Assembly: GCA_946482295.1 (NCBI GenBank)
Contig: CAMLRB010000186.1
Coordinates: 1 to 7,180 of the forward strand
Length of the DNA: 7,180 nt
Direction of reading: 5' to 3'
Origin: an uncultured Bacteriovorax sp.
GTDB taxonomy: Bacteria > Bdellovibrionota > Bacteriovoracia > Bacteriovoracales > Bacteriovoracaceae
The notes under the pieces are model-generated. The model saw only the letters and a list, made by a program, of their open reading frames with translations, did not search any database and had not been told where the DNA came from. This document shows positions 1 through 5,959 of this stretch, in pieces. The position numbers were made by a program, and so were the translations under genes. Numbering within the stretch: position 1 is the stretch's first letter; each line of letters opens with the position of its first letter.

Positions 1-140
1 CACTACTCGATTACAAAAAGACGTTAATCACTCGTGCAGTAAAAAGAAATAAAGGTAATTGGGCGGCTGCGGCCAAAGATCTTGGTCTTCATCGTAGTAA
101 TCTTTATCATCTTAGAGATCAGTTAGGACTTAAAGTTTGA
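1..140 (+). CDS. C-terminal end of a NorR-like sigma-54-dependent regulator (partial, 5' end outside window)
   Basis: The reading frame beginning at base 3 is open from the left edge to a TGA at 138-140, giving 45 residues. They contain the pattern GNWAAAAKDLGLHRSNLYHL and end in LGLKV, which is the Fis-type helix-turn-helix (HTH_8) closing many sigma-54 enhancer-binding proteins. The closest remembered pattern is NorR, whose C-terminus has NWAACAR...NLHRLAKRLGLK. The missing upstream part would be expected to carry the AAA+ domain and a sensory domain; NorR itself senses nitric oxide through a GAF domain with non-haem iron. The helix-turn-helix family is clear. The NorR identity is inferred from a short stretch, so no symbol is given. 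The gene is followed directly by a hairpin terminator and meets the convergent solute-binding protein gene. Confidence 0.75.
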   Translation, partial: LLDYKKTLITRAVKRNKGNWAAAAKDLGLHRSNLYHLRDQLGLKV

Positions 141-142
141 AA

Positions 143-166
143 GAAGGTGCCATTTCTGGCACCTTC
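143..166. terminator. Bidirectional hairpin terminator between convergent genes
   Basis: A perfect 9-bp inverted repeat, GAAGGTGCC and GGCACCTTC, flanks a 6-base loop. It lies 2 bases after the stop of the regulator (+) and 9 bases past the stop of the solute-binding protein (-). On the minus strand the stem runs into a T-rich tail (TTCTTTC), so it looks most effective for the minus-strand gene. On the plus strand there is no T-run. A shared terminator is the simplest reading of its position between two converging genes. Confidence 0.7.
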
Positions 167-175
167 AAAGTAAGA

Positions 176-910
176 CTAGTTGATACCGTATTTCTTAAAA
201 ATTTCTGCTAATTTTCCGTTTGCTTTAATTTCTGCAAGTCCTTTATTGAAGGCAGCGATAATTTCAGCACCGTTCTTATTTTTCTTTCCAGTTGTAATGT
301 GAAGCTTATTTACTGTAAGAGCATTCTTAGTAAACTCAATTTTTGAAAGAAGAGAAGGATCTTCTTTTTGAAGAAGTGCACTAACAACAATTTGATCATC
401 AAGAGTTAAATCGATACGTGAAAGATTAAGTTTTTTTACGTTTGTAACGATGTCAGTAGATGCATCTTTTTTGAACTTTGTTGATTTTAAGAATTCATCA
501 CCGTAACCATATCCTTGAACGATACCAACTGTTTTACCAGCAAGGCTGTCGATACCATTAAATTCAAAAGCATCACCTTTTCTTTTAATGAACTTAACTT
601 CATTTGAAGCATAAGGATCACTATAAATAAGATCTTTAAGTCTTTCTTCAGTTAACCACGTATTAGGTAAAATATCTGTAGTTCCTGCTTTAACATCAGC
701 TTCGGCCCTTGCCCATGGAACGAAATTCATTTCAACTTCGATTTTCTGCGTGGCCATAGCAGCACGAATAATTTCGAGAGAAAGACCTTGAGTCTTACTG
801 TTTGGATCAACAAATGGTGGCCATGGATCTGCGGCTGCAGTAATTTTTTTGATTTCTGCACTTGCCATCAAACTTGTGCATAAAAGGGCCGCGAGTAATA
901 AACACTTCAT
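176..910 (-). CDS. Periplasmic solute-binding protein, family 3 (amino-acid type)
   Basis: This 244-residue protein is the usual size for an SBP_bac_3 (PF00497) periplasmic binding protein, normally the receptor of a polar amino acid ABC importer. Residues 1-18 form a signal peptide (Lys at 2, hydrophobic core, ASA then Glu at 19), with no lipobox. The mature protein starts with the family's ADPWPPF motif (28-33). It has the ligand-binding signature LTEER...YSDPY (86-100), where Arg90 would hold the ligand carboxylate, and a second-lobe start GKTVGIVQGYGYG (125-137). The ATG at 908-910 is chosen because GGAGG lies 9 bases upstream and the signal peptide follows at once. A longer frame beginning with TTG at 973 exists, but that TTG is the likely -35 box. 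No permease or ATPase gene is nearby, so the transporter partner is elsewhere or the protein feeds a sensor. The ligand cannot be read from the sequence. Confidence 0.93.
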   Translation of the reverse strand: MKCLLLAALLCTSLMASAEIKKITAAADPWPPFVDPNSKTQGLSLEIIRAAMATQKIEVEMNFVPWARAEADVKAGTTDILPNTWLTEERLKDLIYSDPYASNEVKFIKRKGDAFEFNGIDSLAGKTVGIVQGYGYGDEFLKSTKFKKDASTDIVTNVKKLNLSRIDLTLDDQIVVSALLQKEDPSLLSKIEFTKNALTVNKLHITTGKKNKNGAEIIAAFNKGLAEIKANGKLAEIFKKYGIN

Positions 911-919
911 ACTAAAATT

Positions 920-924
920 CCTCC
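920..924 (-). promoter_or_regulatory. Ribosome binding site that fixes the solute-binding protein start
   Basis: Read on the minus strand this is GGAGG, 9 bases before the ATG at 908-910. No comparable site precedes the upstream in-frame TTG at 973 or the in-frame ATGs at 962-964 and 944-946, so translation from 910 is strongly preferred. Confidence 0.85.
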
Positions 925-925
925 C

Positions 926-944
926 GAATAAATGAGCTTTATTC
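926..944 (-). repeat. Inverted repeat between promoter and ribosome site of the solute-binding protein gene
   Basis: The arms GAATAAA (926-932) and TTTATTC (938-944) are perfect 7-bp complements around a 5-base centre. The repeat begins just 3' of the proposed -10 box and ends one base before the GGAGG ribosome site, so it overlaps the expected transcription start. It could be an operator or a small 5' UTR hairpin. All arm bases but one pair per arm are A/T, so chance is a real alternative. Confidence 0.4.
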
Positions 945-973
945 ATTGGAATTTGAATCGGCATTTTAGTCAA
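945..973 (-). promoter_or_regulatory. Putative sigma-70 promoter of the solute-binding protein gene
   Basis: On the minus strand TTGACT (968-973; five of six consensus -35 bases) is followed after exactly 17 bases by TCCAAT (945-950; four of six -10 bases). The start of transcription would fall near 938, giving a short leader of about 27 bases. This suggests the gene is transcribed on its own rather than only by read-through from the DnaA-like gene 97 bp upstream. Confidence 0.45.
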
Positions 974-1007
974 TGCTGGTTTTCATCAGGAAATTTATGC
1001 CAAGTTT

Positions 1008-2159
1008 TTAGAGGTTGTATAAAGAACTGGCAAATTTAGAATCTGATTGGATTTTTTGTTTCACTCTATTGATTCCATACATGACTGATGAGTGATCACG
1101 TTTGAAAATCTTAGCAATCTGCGGATAACTCAGATTCAGTCGTTCACGAATCATATACATGGCAGAATGACGGGCCAATACAAATTCATTCTTACGGCTG
1201 CGATCGAGAATATCTTCGCTACTGATTTGAAAATGTCCGGCGACTCTTTCAACTAGTGCACTAAAATTATCTAAGGGTAGCTCTGGTGCAAGAAATTTTA
1301 CTGGAGTTTTTTGGGGTAGTTCTGCTTTGGCCATATCCAAGGTAACACCGGAATGACCTCGTGAACTAATATCTTTTAATTTGTGAAGAACATTTTCCAA
1401 ACCATAGGCATTGAATTCGATGTTTTCTGTAACAAGATTGCTGACTTCTGCCGGAAGATCCAGCTGAATACTTTTACATTTGCTAGCGACGATTGAACGG
1501 GCCAGTGATTGATCCATTTTGCCTATTAATTGTGAGAGTCCTGCCGAAAGTTTTCCTTTAAAACGATCGTCACAACGACGAAGATCTTTTGGTTGCACTC
1601 CACCCGTTATGATGATTTTCATGGCACCCATTTGAGCGTAATCGAAAAGCTGGCAAAAACTTTTTTGAAGATCTTCTTGCCCACAAACTTCTTCAATGTC
1701 GTCAATAAGAAGAAAATCGTAGATCTTAAGACTGTTAAAATTTTCCAGCATATAGTTCATCATGAGGGGTGAACCGATATAAAACGATTTTTTATTCTCG
1801 CGAAGTTCATTCGCCACAGCGTGAAGAATATGCGTTTTACCCAATCCACTTTCGGCCATGAGATAAACAAGTCCGAAATCTGATTTTTCTTGTTGGATGA
1901 ATCGTTTCAATGCCTCAACTGCAAAAAAATTAGAATCTCCTAAGCAAAAAGTTTCAAATATTTTTGTGCGATCGATGTGTCCATGAAATTGCGGCCCCGC
2001 AGCTTTTGAAACAGGCGCACGCTTTTGTCTCGCCATCACTTTCGACAACCCCAGCTCATCAGAAACAAAACTCAGAAGATCGAGTTGATGTGATTGTGGT
2101 TCTAAAGGTAACTCTTTGAGAATTTCTAATTGTCGAGACGCTGATCTATTTCTTGTCAT
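1008..2159 (-). CDS. DnaA-like AAA+ DNA-binding protein (divergent DnaA paralogue)
   Basis: This 383-residue protein resembles DnaA from its AAA+ core to its C-terminus. It has Walker A SGLGKTH (104-110), Walker B LLIDDIEE (150-157) and a C-terminal domain IV with the DnaA signature RDHSSVMYG (354-362), preceded by RSRKNEFVLARHSAMYMIRE (320-339), the helices that read DnaA boxes. Against E. coli DnaA, the arginine-finger segment (ERLKSRFGWGL) reads DRFKGKLSAGL (198-208), so the finger arginine is Lys203. The sensor 2 arginine of NVRELEGALNR is Tyr252 in NAYGLENVLHK. The sensor 1 SD is GG (186-187). About 60-70 N-terminal residues do not resemble DnaA domain I. It may therefore bind DnaA boxes without forming a normal ATP-DnaA filament, acting as a regulator or competitor. 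The ATG at 2157-2159 is preferred, with AAGAAG ten bases upstream; the ATG at 2166-2168 is a close alternative. A TTG at 2222 extends the frame without a ribosome site. It is divergent from the hemerythrin gene. Confidence 0.9.
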   Translation of the reverse strand: MTRNRSASRQLEILKELPLEPQSHQLDLLSFVSDELGLSKVMARQKRAPVSKAAGPQFHGHIDRTKIFETFCLGDSNFFAVEALKRFIQQEKSDFGLVYLMAESGLGKTHILHAVANELRENKKSFYIGSPLMMNYMLENFNSLKIYDFLLIDDIEEVCGQEDLQKSFCQLFDYAQMGAMKIIITGGVQPKDLRRCDDRFKGKLSAGLSQLIGKMDQSLARSIVASKCKSIQLDLPAEVSNLVTENIEFNAYGLENVLHKLKDISSRGHSGVTLDMAKAELPQKTPVKFLAPELPLDNFSALVERVAGHFQISSEDILDRSRKNEFVLARHSAMYMIRERLNLSYPQIAKIFKRDHSSVMYGINRVKQKIQSDSKFASSLYNL

Positions 2160-2230
2160 AACTTCCATGCTTCTTGATTTTGAAATACCAAGGAAGTTTA
2201 AAGAGAAAAAACAAAAGGTCAAAATAAATT

Positions 2231-2243
2231 GAGTAATTTACTC
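2231..2243. repeat. 13-bp palindrome in the divergent DnaA-like/hemerythrin control region
   Basis: GAGTAA and TTACTC flank one central base, forming a perfect 13-bp palindrome. It sits immediately 3' of the proposed -10 of the DnaA-like gene, overlapping its predicted transcription start, which is a typical place for a repressor operator. No protein can be assigned to it, and it does not match a DnaA box. Confidence 0.4.
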
Positions 2244-2273
2244 CGAATAGACGCGCTAAAAGTTTGCTGTGAA
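2244..2273 (-). promoter_or_regulatory. Weak putative promoter of the DnaA-like gene
   Basis: On the minus strand TTCACA (2268-2273; five of six -35 bases) is followed after 18 bases by TATTCG (2244-2249; only three of six -10 bases). The leader to the ATG at 2159 would be about 75-80 bases. The weak -10 is consistent with low or regulated expression, but the call is tentative. Confidence 0.25.
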
Positions 2274-2282
2274 CCTTTTCAC
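2269..2282. repeat. Short inverted repeat between the divergent promoters
   Basis: GTGAA (2269-2273) and TTCAC (2278-2282) flank CCTT. It overlaps the proposed -35 of the DnaA-like gene and lies just upstream of the proposed hemerythrin promoter, so a protein bound here could affect both. It is short enough to arise by chance. Confidence 0.25.
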
Positions 2283-2283
2283 G

Positions 2284-2314
2284 TTAATTGAGTCTGTGAT
2301 CTTCTAAATAATAT
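2284..2314 (+). promoter_or_regulatory. Putative promoter of the hemerythrin gene
   Basis: Two overlapping readings are possible: TTAATT (2284-2289), 17 bases, AATAAT (2307-2312), or TTGAGT (2288-2293), 15 bases, TAATAT (2309-2314). Either would start transcription about 25-30 bases before the ATG at 2348. The -10 region is convincing; the -35 choice is uncertain. Confidence 0.4.
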
Positions 2315-2347
2315 TCCACCCCTCTCATCATCAAAGGAGTTGAGCAC

Positions 2348-2875
2348 ATGGATATTTATCAAAATTTAAAAAAAGATCACGTTGAAGTTAAAAAGCTTTT
2401 AACAGAATTACTTTCACTAAATGAAAACGATGAATATCGTCACACGATCATTGAAAAAATCGCATCTGAACTAATACCGCATGCACGTGCAGAAGAAGCA
2501 GTCGTTTACAATTCTATCCGTGCAGCCGATGCTGACACAGGAGTGGTCATGCACTCATATAAAGAGCACATGGAAGCAGAAGGCTTTTTAAGACTACTTC
2601 AAACAAAAGATAAGCTAGCAGGAAACTGGAAAGAGACAGCACAGAAACTAAAAGATTCGCTGGAACACCATATTCAGGAAGAAGAAACAAAAATTTTTGC
2701 CCAGGCAAAAAAATTATTTTCGGATGAAGAGGCCTATCAGATTTCATCTGCGTTTGATCAGTTGAAAGCTGAATATAAAAAACAAGGTGTGATAAAGAAC
2801 TCAATGGACTTGGTCATCAATCTGATGCCGGCCCGTTTGGCCAACAAGATAAATGGTCTTGATACTAATCCTTAA
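2348..2875 (+). CDS. Hemerythrin HHE cation-binding domain protein
   Basis: This 175-residue cytoplasmic protein has no signal peptide. The first 125 residues form a four-helix hemerythrin domain (PF01814) that should hold a di-iron centre. Candidate ligands are His11, the HxxxE pair His45/Glu49, His69 or His74, and the HHxxxE cluster His107-His108-Glu112. About 45 further residues (NSMDLVINLMPARLANKI region) form a short C-terminal helix common in this bacterial group of hemerythrins. Relatives bind oxygen or nitric oxide, or help in iron handling and Fe-S repair (the YtfE/Ric type), but this sequence does not choose among them. AAAGGAG at 2333-2339 lies 8 bases before the ATG. It is a single-gene transcript, divergent from the DnaA-like gene and closed by a strong terminator. 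A NorR-like regulator gene ends 2.2 kb to the left, which hints at, but does not show, a nitric oxide link. Confidence 0.93.
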   Translation: MDIYQNLKKDHVEVKKLLTELLSLNENDEYRHTIIEKIASELIPHARAEEAVVYNSIRAADADTGVVMHSYKEHMEAEGFLRLLQTKDKLAGNWKETAQKLKDSLEHHIQEEETKIFAQAKKLFSDEEAYQISSAFDQLKAEYKKQGVIKNSMDLVINLMPARLANKINGLDTNP

Positions 2876-2886
2876 AGAACGACGAG

Positions 2887-2926
2887 GTTCCAAGATCTGC
2901 TGAAAGCTGGTCTTGGAGCTTTTTTT
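2887..2926 (+). terminator. Rho-independent terminator of the hemerythrin gene
   Basis: GTTCCAAGATC and GGTCTTGGAGC can pair as an 11-bp stem (two G-T pairs), continued after one T-T mismatch by three more pairs around a short GAA-centred loop. The stem ends at 2919 and is followed at once by seven Ts (2920-2926). It starts 11 bases after the hemerythrin stop. The T-run overlaps the stop codon of the convergent protease-like gene. Confidence 0.88.
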
Positions 2927-3617
2927 AGAACCAGCAAGACGCACGTTTTTCAGGAGCACGAAACGTCTCATACCGACATTGTAAATCTGGATATGTGTTG
3001 ATGAGTGTTTTGGAAACTGTTTTTTTATAAACATGATGTCGGATTATCGTTTTATCCGCGCTGTTGGAATCAAAATCTTTAAAGGCCCACATCATTTCAA
3101 ATCCGGCAGCCTCAATCTCAGCTTTTATTTTTTCCTCTGCAAGTCCTAGCGATCTAAAATAGCGAGGAAGACAAACACTCGCCGCAAAAAAATCCGACTG
3201 CCCTTCTGATGAAGACCACTCTGCTCCTGGAATTGTTTGAAAAGGAGCTCCGCCGATCATGTGTCCTAATTCATGACAGACTAAGGCCGCATAGGCTTCT
3301 TTCGTCATTCCCTGAATCCTCGTCGTGCCTCCCATTATCATGAGAGAAAACTGATTGTTATAAAGCGAGACGCCGGCACCAAAATAAGGACTCTCCCAAC
3401 GAGCATCTAGAGCGAGAGGATATTTAAGAGCACCCAGCTCTTTTTGAAAAAGGCCGATAATTTTTACGGGAATGATAAAAAAATCTGCTTGCTGAATGTC
3501 TGAGTGAGGCGCCATCTCCGGAGTAAGACAAAAATAAGTGGGATCTTTGGGACAAATAATTTCTGCCGACACAATAGTCGAAACCAGCAGGGAGATGATG
3601 AGTGCAAGTTTTCTCAT
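2925..3617 (-). CDS. Secreted HExxH metalloprotease-like protein
   Basis: This 230-residue protein has a clear signal peptide (RK at 2-3, hydrophobic 4-16, VSA then Glu at 19). It carries one zincin motif, CHELGHMIGG (114-123), where His115 and His119 would bind zinc and Glu116 would be the catalytic base. A second motif, SSSEGQSDFFAA (135-146), offers Glu138 or Asp142 as the third zinc ligand. The mature part has six cysteines (22, 30, 114, 149, 214, 228), suiting disulfides outside the cytoplasm. The ending LQCRYETFRAP...CWF resembles secreted proteins I recall from Bdellovibrio-like bacteria. No named peptidase family is assigned. The ATG at 3615-3617 is chosen for the signal peptide; its ribosome site is weak (GAGAG about 12 bases upstream). 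It lies 51 bp after the reductase gene and could be the last gene of that operon. Activity is inferred from the motifs only. Confidence 0.85.
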   Translation of the reverse strand: MRKLALIISLLVSTIVSAEIICPKDPTYFCLTPEMAPHSDIQQADFFIIPVKIIGLFQKELGALKYPLALDARWESPYFGAGVSLYNNQFSLMIMGGTTRIQGMTKEAYAALVCHELGHMIGGAPFQTIPGAEWSSSEGQSDFFAASVCLPRYFRSLGLAEEKIKAEIEAAGFEMMWAFKDFDSNSADKTIIRHHVYKKTVSKTLINTYPDLQCRYETFRAPEKRASCWF

Positions 3618-3668
3618 GAGGATAATATTCTCTCATAGGATGACTTGCGAAAGTTAAAATTGAAATTT

Positions 3669-4196
3669 TTACACAGCTAGAGACACACGAAGCACAAGTT
3701 CTTTCACTTTTTCAAGGTACTCAGGGTTTGTGATTCCTTCTGAGTCACTGAAGTTTTGATTGAAACTTGGAAGGCTCATCGAGCCTACGATCACAGCTCC
3801 ATCAAATGGAAATCTCTTTAAACCAATTTCAAGTGAAGAGCTTCCTCCACGCCCCCCAGGTGAAGTTGAAAGGAGTAACAATTTTTTTCCATTCCAAACT
3901 TTGCGATTAGGAATTCTTGAAACCCAGTCGTAAAGATTTTTAAAGGCGGCGCTGTGGTTTCCGTTATTTTCAGAGAGCGACATCACGATGAGGTCTGCTG
4001 AATCGATGTGAGCGGCAAAACGAGTGGCCTGTTCTAATAAGGGAAACTCACGATCAACAGAAAAAACAGGCATTTCAAAATCGTTGAGATCGAGAATCGT
4101 TACATCGGCATTTTTAAAAAGACCAGCGACGAACGTCGCTAGTTTTTTATTGATTGAATGTTTACTGGGGCTAGCTCCAAAAGCTAAGATTTTCAT
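3669..4196 (-). CDS. NADPH-dependent FMN reductase-family flavoprotein
   Basis: This 175-residue protein is the usual size for the PF03358 flavodoxin-like fold that binds FMN and passes electrons from NAD(P)H to FMN, quinones, azo compounds or metals. The phosphate loop GASPSKHSINKKLA (7-20) binds the FMN phosphate. SENNGNHSAAFKNLYDW (75-91) matches the family's PEYNGSxPGALKNAIDW, and SPGGRGG (112-118) is the third flavin-contact loop. The PEYN tyrosine is replaced (ENN), which may change the isoalloxazine contact. The protein is cytoplasmic, without a signal. The ATG at 4194-4196 has AGGA six bases upstream (4203-4206), and that site overlaps the TAG of the upstream lipoprotein gene, so the two are translationally coupled. 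The physiological acceptor is not shown by the sequence. Confidence 0.92.
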   Translation of the reverse strand: MKILAFGASPSKHSINKKLATFVAGLFKNADVTILDLNDFEMPVFSVDREFPLLEQATRFAAHIDSADLIVMSLSENNGNHSAAFKNLYDWVSRIPNRKVWNGKKLLLLSTSPGGRGGSSSLEIGLKRFPFDGAVIVGSMSLPSFNQNFSDSEGITNPEYLEKVKELVLRVSLAV

Positions 4197-4202
4197 CTTT
4201 TT

Positions 4203-4206
4203 TCCT
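4203..4206 (-). promoter_or_regulatory. Ribosome binding site overlapping the upstream stop codon
   Basis: AGGA on the minus strand shares two bases with the TAG stop (4205-4207) of the OppA-like gene and lies 6 bases before the reductase ATG. This arrangement normally means translational coupling and places the two genes on one mRNA. Confidence 0.7.
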
Positions 4207-5959
4207 ATTTAAATTTTTTCAAAGTTTCAGCTTTTTCTTTTAAATCCACATTTAAGTACTGGTGGAAGTCGAAGATGAAATCACTGTCGTGATAATTTTT
4301 AATCCATTTTTGCTGAAGCATGTACGTCTGAGTGTGAACGGTAAAAATAACGACCACTTCATTTGTTAAGTATTGTACAGCTTTTTCATAAAGGGCCGTG
4401 CGTTCTGGTGTATTTTGCATTTTAGCGACAGTTTCATACATTTTGTTGAACTCAGGATTGTTGTAGTTTGCACTATTCGCCCCTGGTGAAGAGTTTGGTC
4501 CATAGAAAATCTGAAGGAAGTTTTCAGTATCTGGATAATCTCCAATCCATCCGTAATCAATCATCATGACAGAGCGCTTTTTAATTTTCGCTTGAAGTTC
4601 TGGTGAGAGATTACCCACAACTTTGATTTTAATTCCAATTTTCTCCATTTGTTTTTGAAAGAATTCTGCTTTTTGACGTGCAGAAGTCGAACTGAATGTA
4701 TCGAGAGTAATTTCAGGAAGCCCCTTTCCTTCTGGATATCCAGCTAAGGCCATATGTTTTTTGGCGAGTTCAAGGTTTGGACCTTTCCATGGATTTTTGA
4801 AAGCTGGATTATTTCCAGCGACTCCTGGAGGCGCCACTGATTCAGCAGGAATTCCTGTGTTGTTATAGAAGAGTTCGTTCATGAGCTTTTGATCAAAAGC
4901 TAAACTCATGGCCTTTCTTAGATTGATGTTCTGAAAAATTTTGTGATCAAAGTTGAAGCCATAGAAATAAACATCAAGTCCTGGCGTGATTGAAAGTGAT
5001 ATTCCTTTATCGGCCATTTCTTTAGAGAGCTGGTTATTTACAATTGTCGTGCTGTAGTTATCTTTAGGAATGCTTAGATAATCGACTTCGCCTTTGTTGA
5101 ACTTTAACCATGCTGGCTGAGATTCGACGATGACATCCACAATAATCTTATCGACCAGGGGAAGTTTTTTTCCAGCATCGGCCAGCATATGTTTAAACTC
5201 TGGCGAAGCTTCTGACGGATAAAACTTTTCTCTGAAAGTTGGATTCTTCGTGTAAACCAAACGCTTTCCTTGGTCAAAGACAGGAAGAACGTAAGGCCCT
5301 GTTCCAACCGGGTGATTAATAAATTCTTTACCGTACTTTGTAACAGCTTCACGAGGAACAACGTAGGAAAACGGCATCGCTAGTGCGTATAAAAATTGAG
5401 GGAAAACCTTCGCAAGTTTAAATTGAAGCGTGTATTTATCGATGGCCTTAATTCCCTCCACGACTTCATCGTAGTTTGCTTCAGGAAGTTTTTCGTTTTT
5501 TGTTCTCCACTCATTGAGCCCCTTAATTTTTCCGTCATATAACCACCAACCCGTTGATTGATTTTTTGAATCAGCATGACGTTTAATGGAGTAAACAAAG
5601 TCTTCAGCGACAAGTTCACGACCTTTACCATTAGGAAAAGAAGCATCGTTTTGAAAGAATACGCCTTTTCTGATTTTAAAAGTGTAAGTCATTCCATCTT
5701 CTGAAACTGTCGGCATCTCTTCTGCGAGATTTGGAATAAGCTCATATGGAAGTTTGAACCAGTGATAAGTTAAAAGCCCTTCATAAATTTTGGCAATCTG
5801 TGCGGCAGATCCCACATCACTGGCCATCATCGGATCAAATCCTTTGATGTCACTTGGGGCGGTGATATTGATGACACGTTCACTGGCGTTTTTTGATTTG
5901 CTACAAGCAGAGAACAACATTAATGAGGCCAGAGCGGCCATCGACAGAAAATTTTTCAA
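4205..5959 (-). CDS. OppA-like solute-binding lipoprotein, family 5 (peptide type)
   Basis: This 584-residue protein is a typical SBP_bac_5 (PF00496) receptor, the family that delivers oligopeptides, dipeptides or nickel to ABC importers. Residues 1-18 are a lipoprotein signal with LFSAC ending at Cys19, and Ser20 follows, which in E. coli favours outer-membrane sorting. The family pattern runs throughout: MTYTFKIRKGVFFQND near 89-104, HPVGTGPYVL near 216-225, the NLRKAMSLAFD segment near 345-355, and DYGWIGDYPDTENFL near 468-482. Translation starts at a TTG (5957-5959). GAGGAA lies 6 bases before it, and only this start supplies the lysine the signal needs; the next ATG (Met7) has neither. 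The reductase gene follows with 8 bases between. No permease or ATPase gene is in the window, so this is an orphan receptor. The substrate is not predictable here. The leader can form competing helices (see 5960-6010). Confidence 0.94.
   Translation of the reverse strand: MKNFLSMAALASLMLFSACSKSKNASERVINITAPSDIKGFDPMMASDVGSAAQIAKIYEGLLTYHWFKLPYELIPNLAEEMPTVSEDGMTYTFKIRKGVFFQNDASFPNGKGRELVAEDFVYSIKRHADSKNQSTGWWLYDGKIKGLNEWRTKNEKLPEANYDEVVEGIKAIDKYTLQFKLAKVFPQFLYALAMPFSYVVPREAVTKYGKEFINHPVGTGPYVLPVFDQGKRLVYTKNPTFREKFYPSEASPEFKHMLADAGKKLPLVDKIIVDVIVESQPAWLKFNKGEVDYLSIPKDNYSTTIVNNQLSKEMADKGISLSITPGLDVYFYGFNFDHKIFQNINLRKAMSLAFDQKLMNELFYNNTGIPAESVAPPGVAGNNPAFKNPWKGPNLELAKKHMALAGYPEGKGLPEITLDTFSSTSARQKAEFFQKQMEKIGIKIKVVGNLSPELQAKIKKRSVMMIDYGWIGDYPDTENFLQIFYGPNSSPGANSANYNNPEFNKMYETVAKMQNTPERTALYEKAVQYLTNEVVVIFTVHTQTYMLQQKWIKNYHDSDFIFDFHQYLNVDLKEKAETLKKFK

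Noticed and set aside
911..973. Extension of the solute-binding protein to a TTG start at 973 (21 extra residues)
   Set aside because: That TTG is part of the likely -35 box TTGACT. The signal peptide and the GGAGG ribosome site fit the ATG at 908-910.
2160..2222. Extension of the DnaA-like protein to a TTG start at 2222
   Set aside because: No ribosome site lies at a workable distance (the nearest GGAG is 18 bases away), and the added residues look like translated leader. Two ATGs (2168 and 2159) follow closely.
2223..2347. DnaA boxes upstream of the DnaA-like gene
   Set aside because: The closest stretches, such as CTTTTCACG and TATTCCACC, differ from TTWTNCACA at two or more positions. 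None is convincing by eye.
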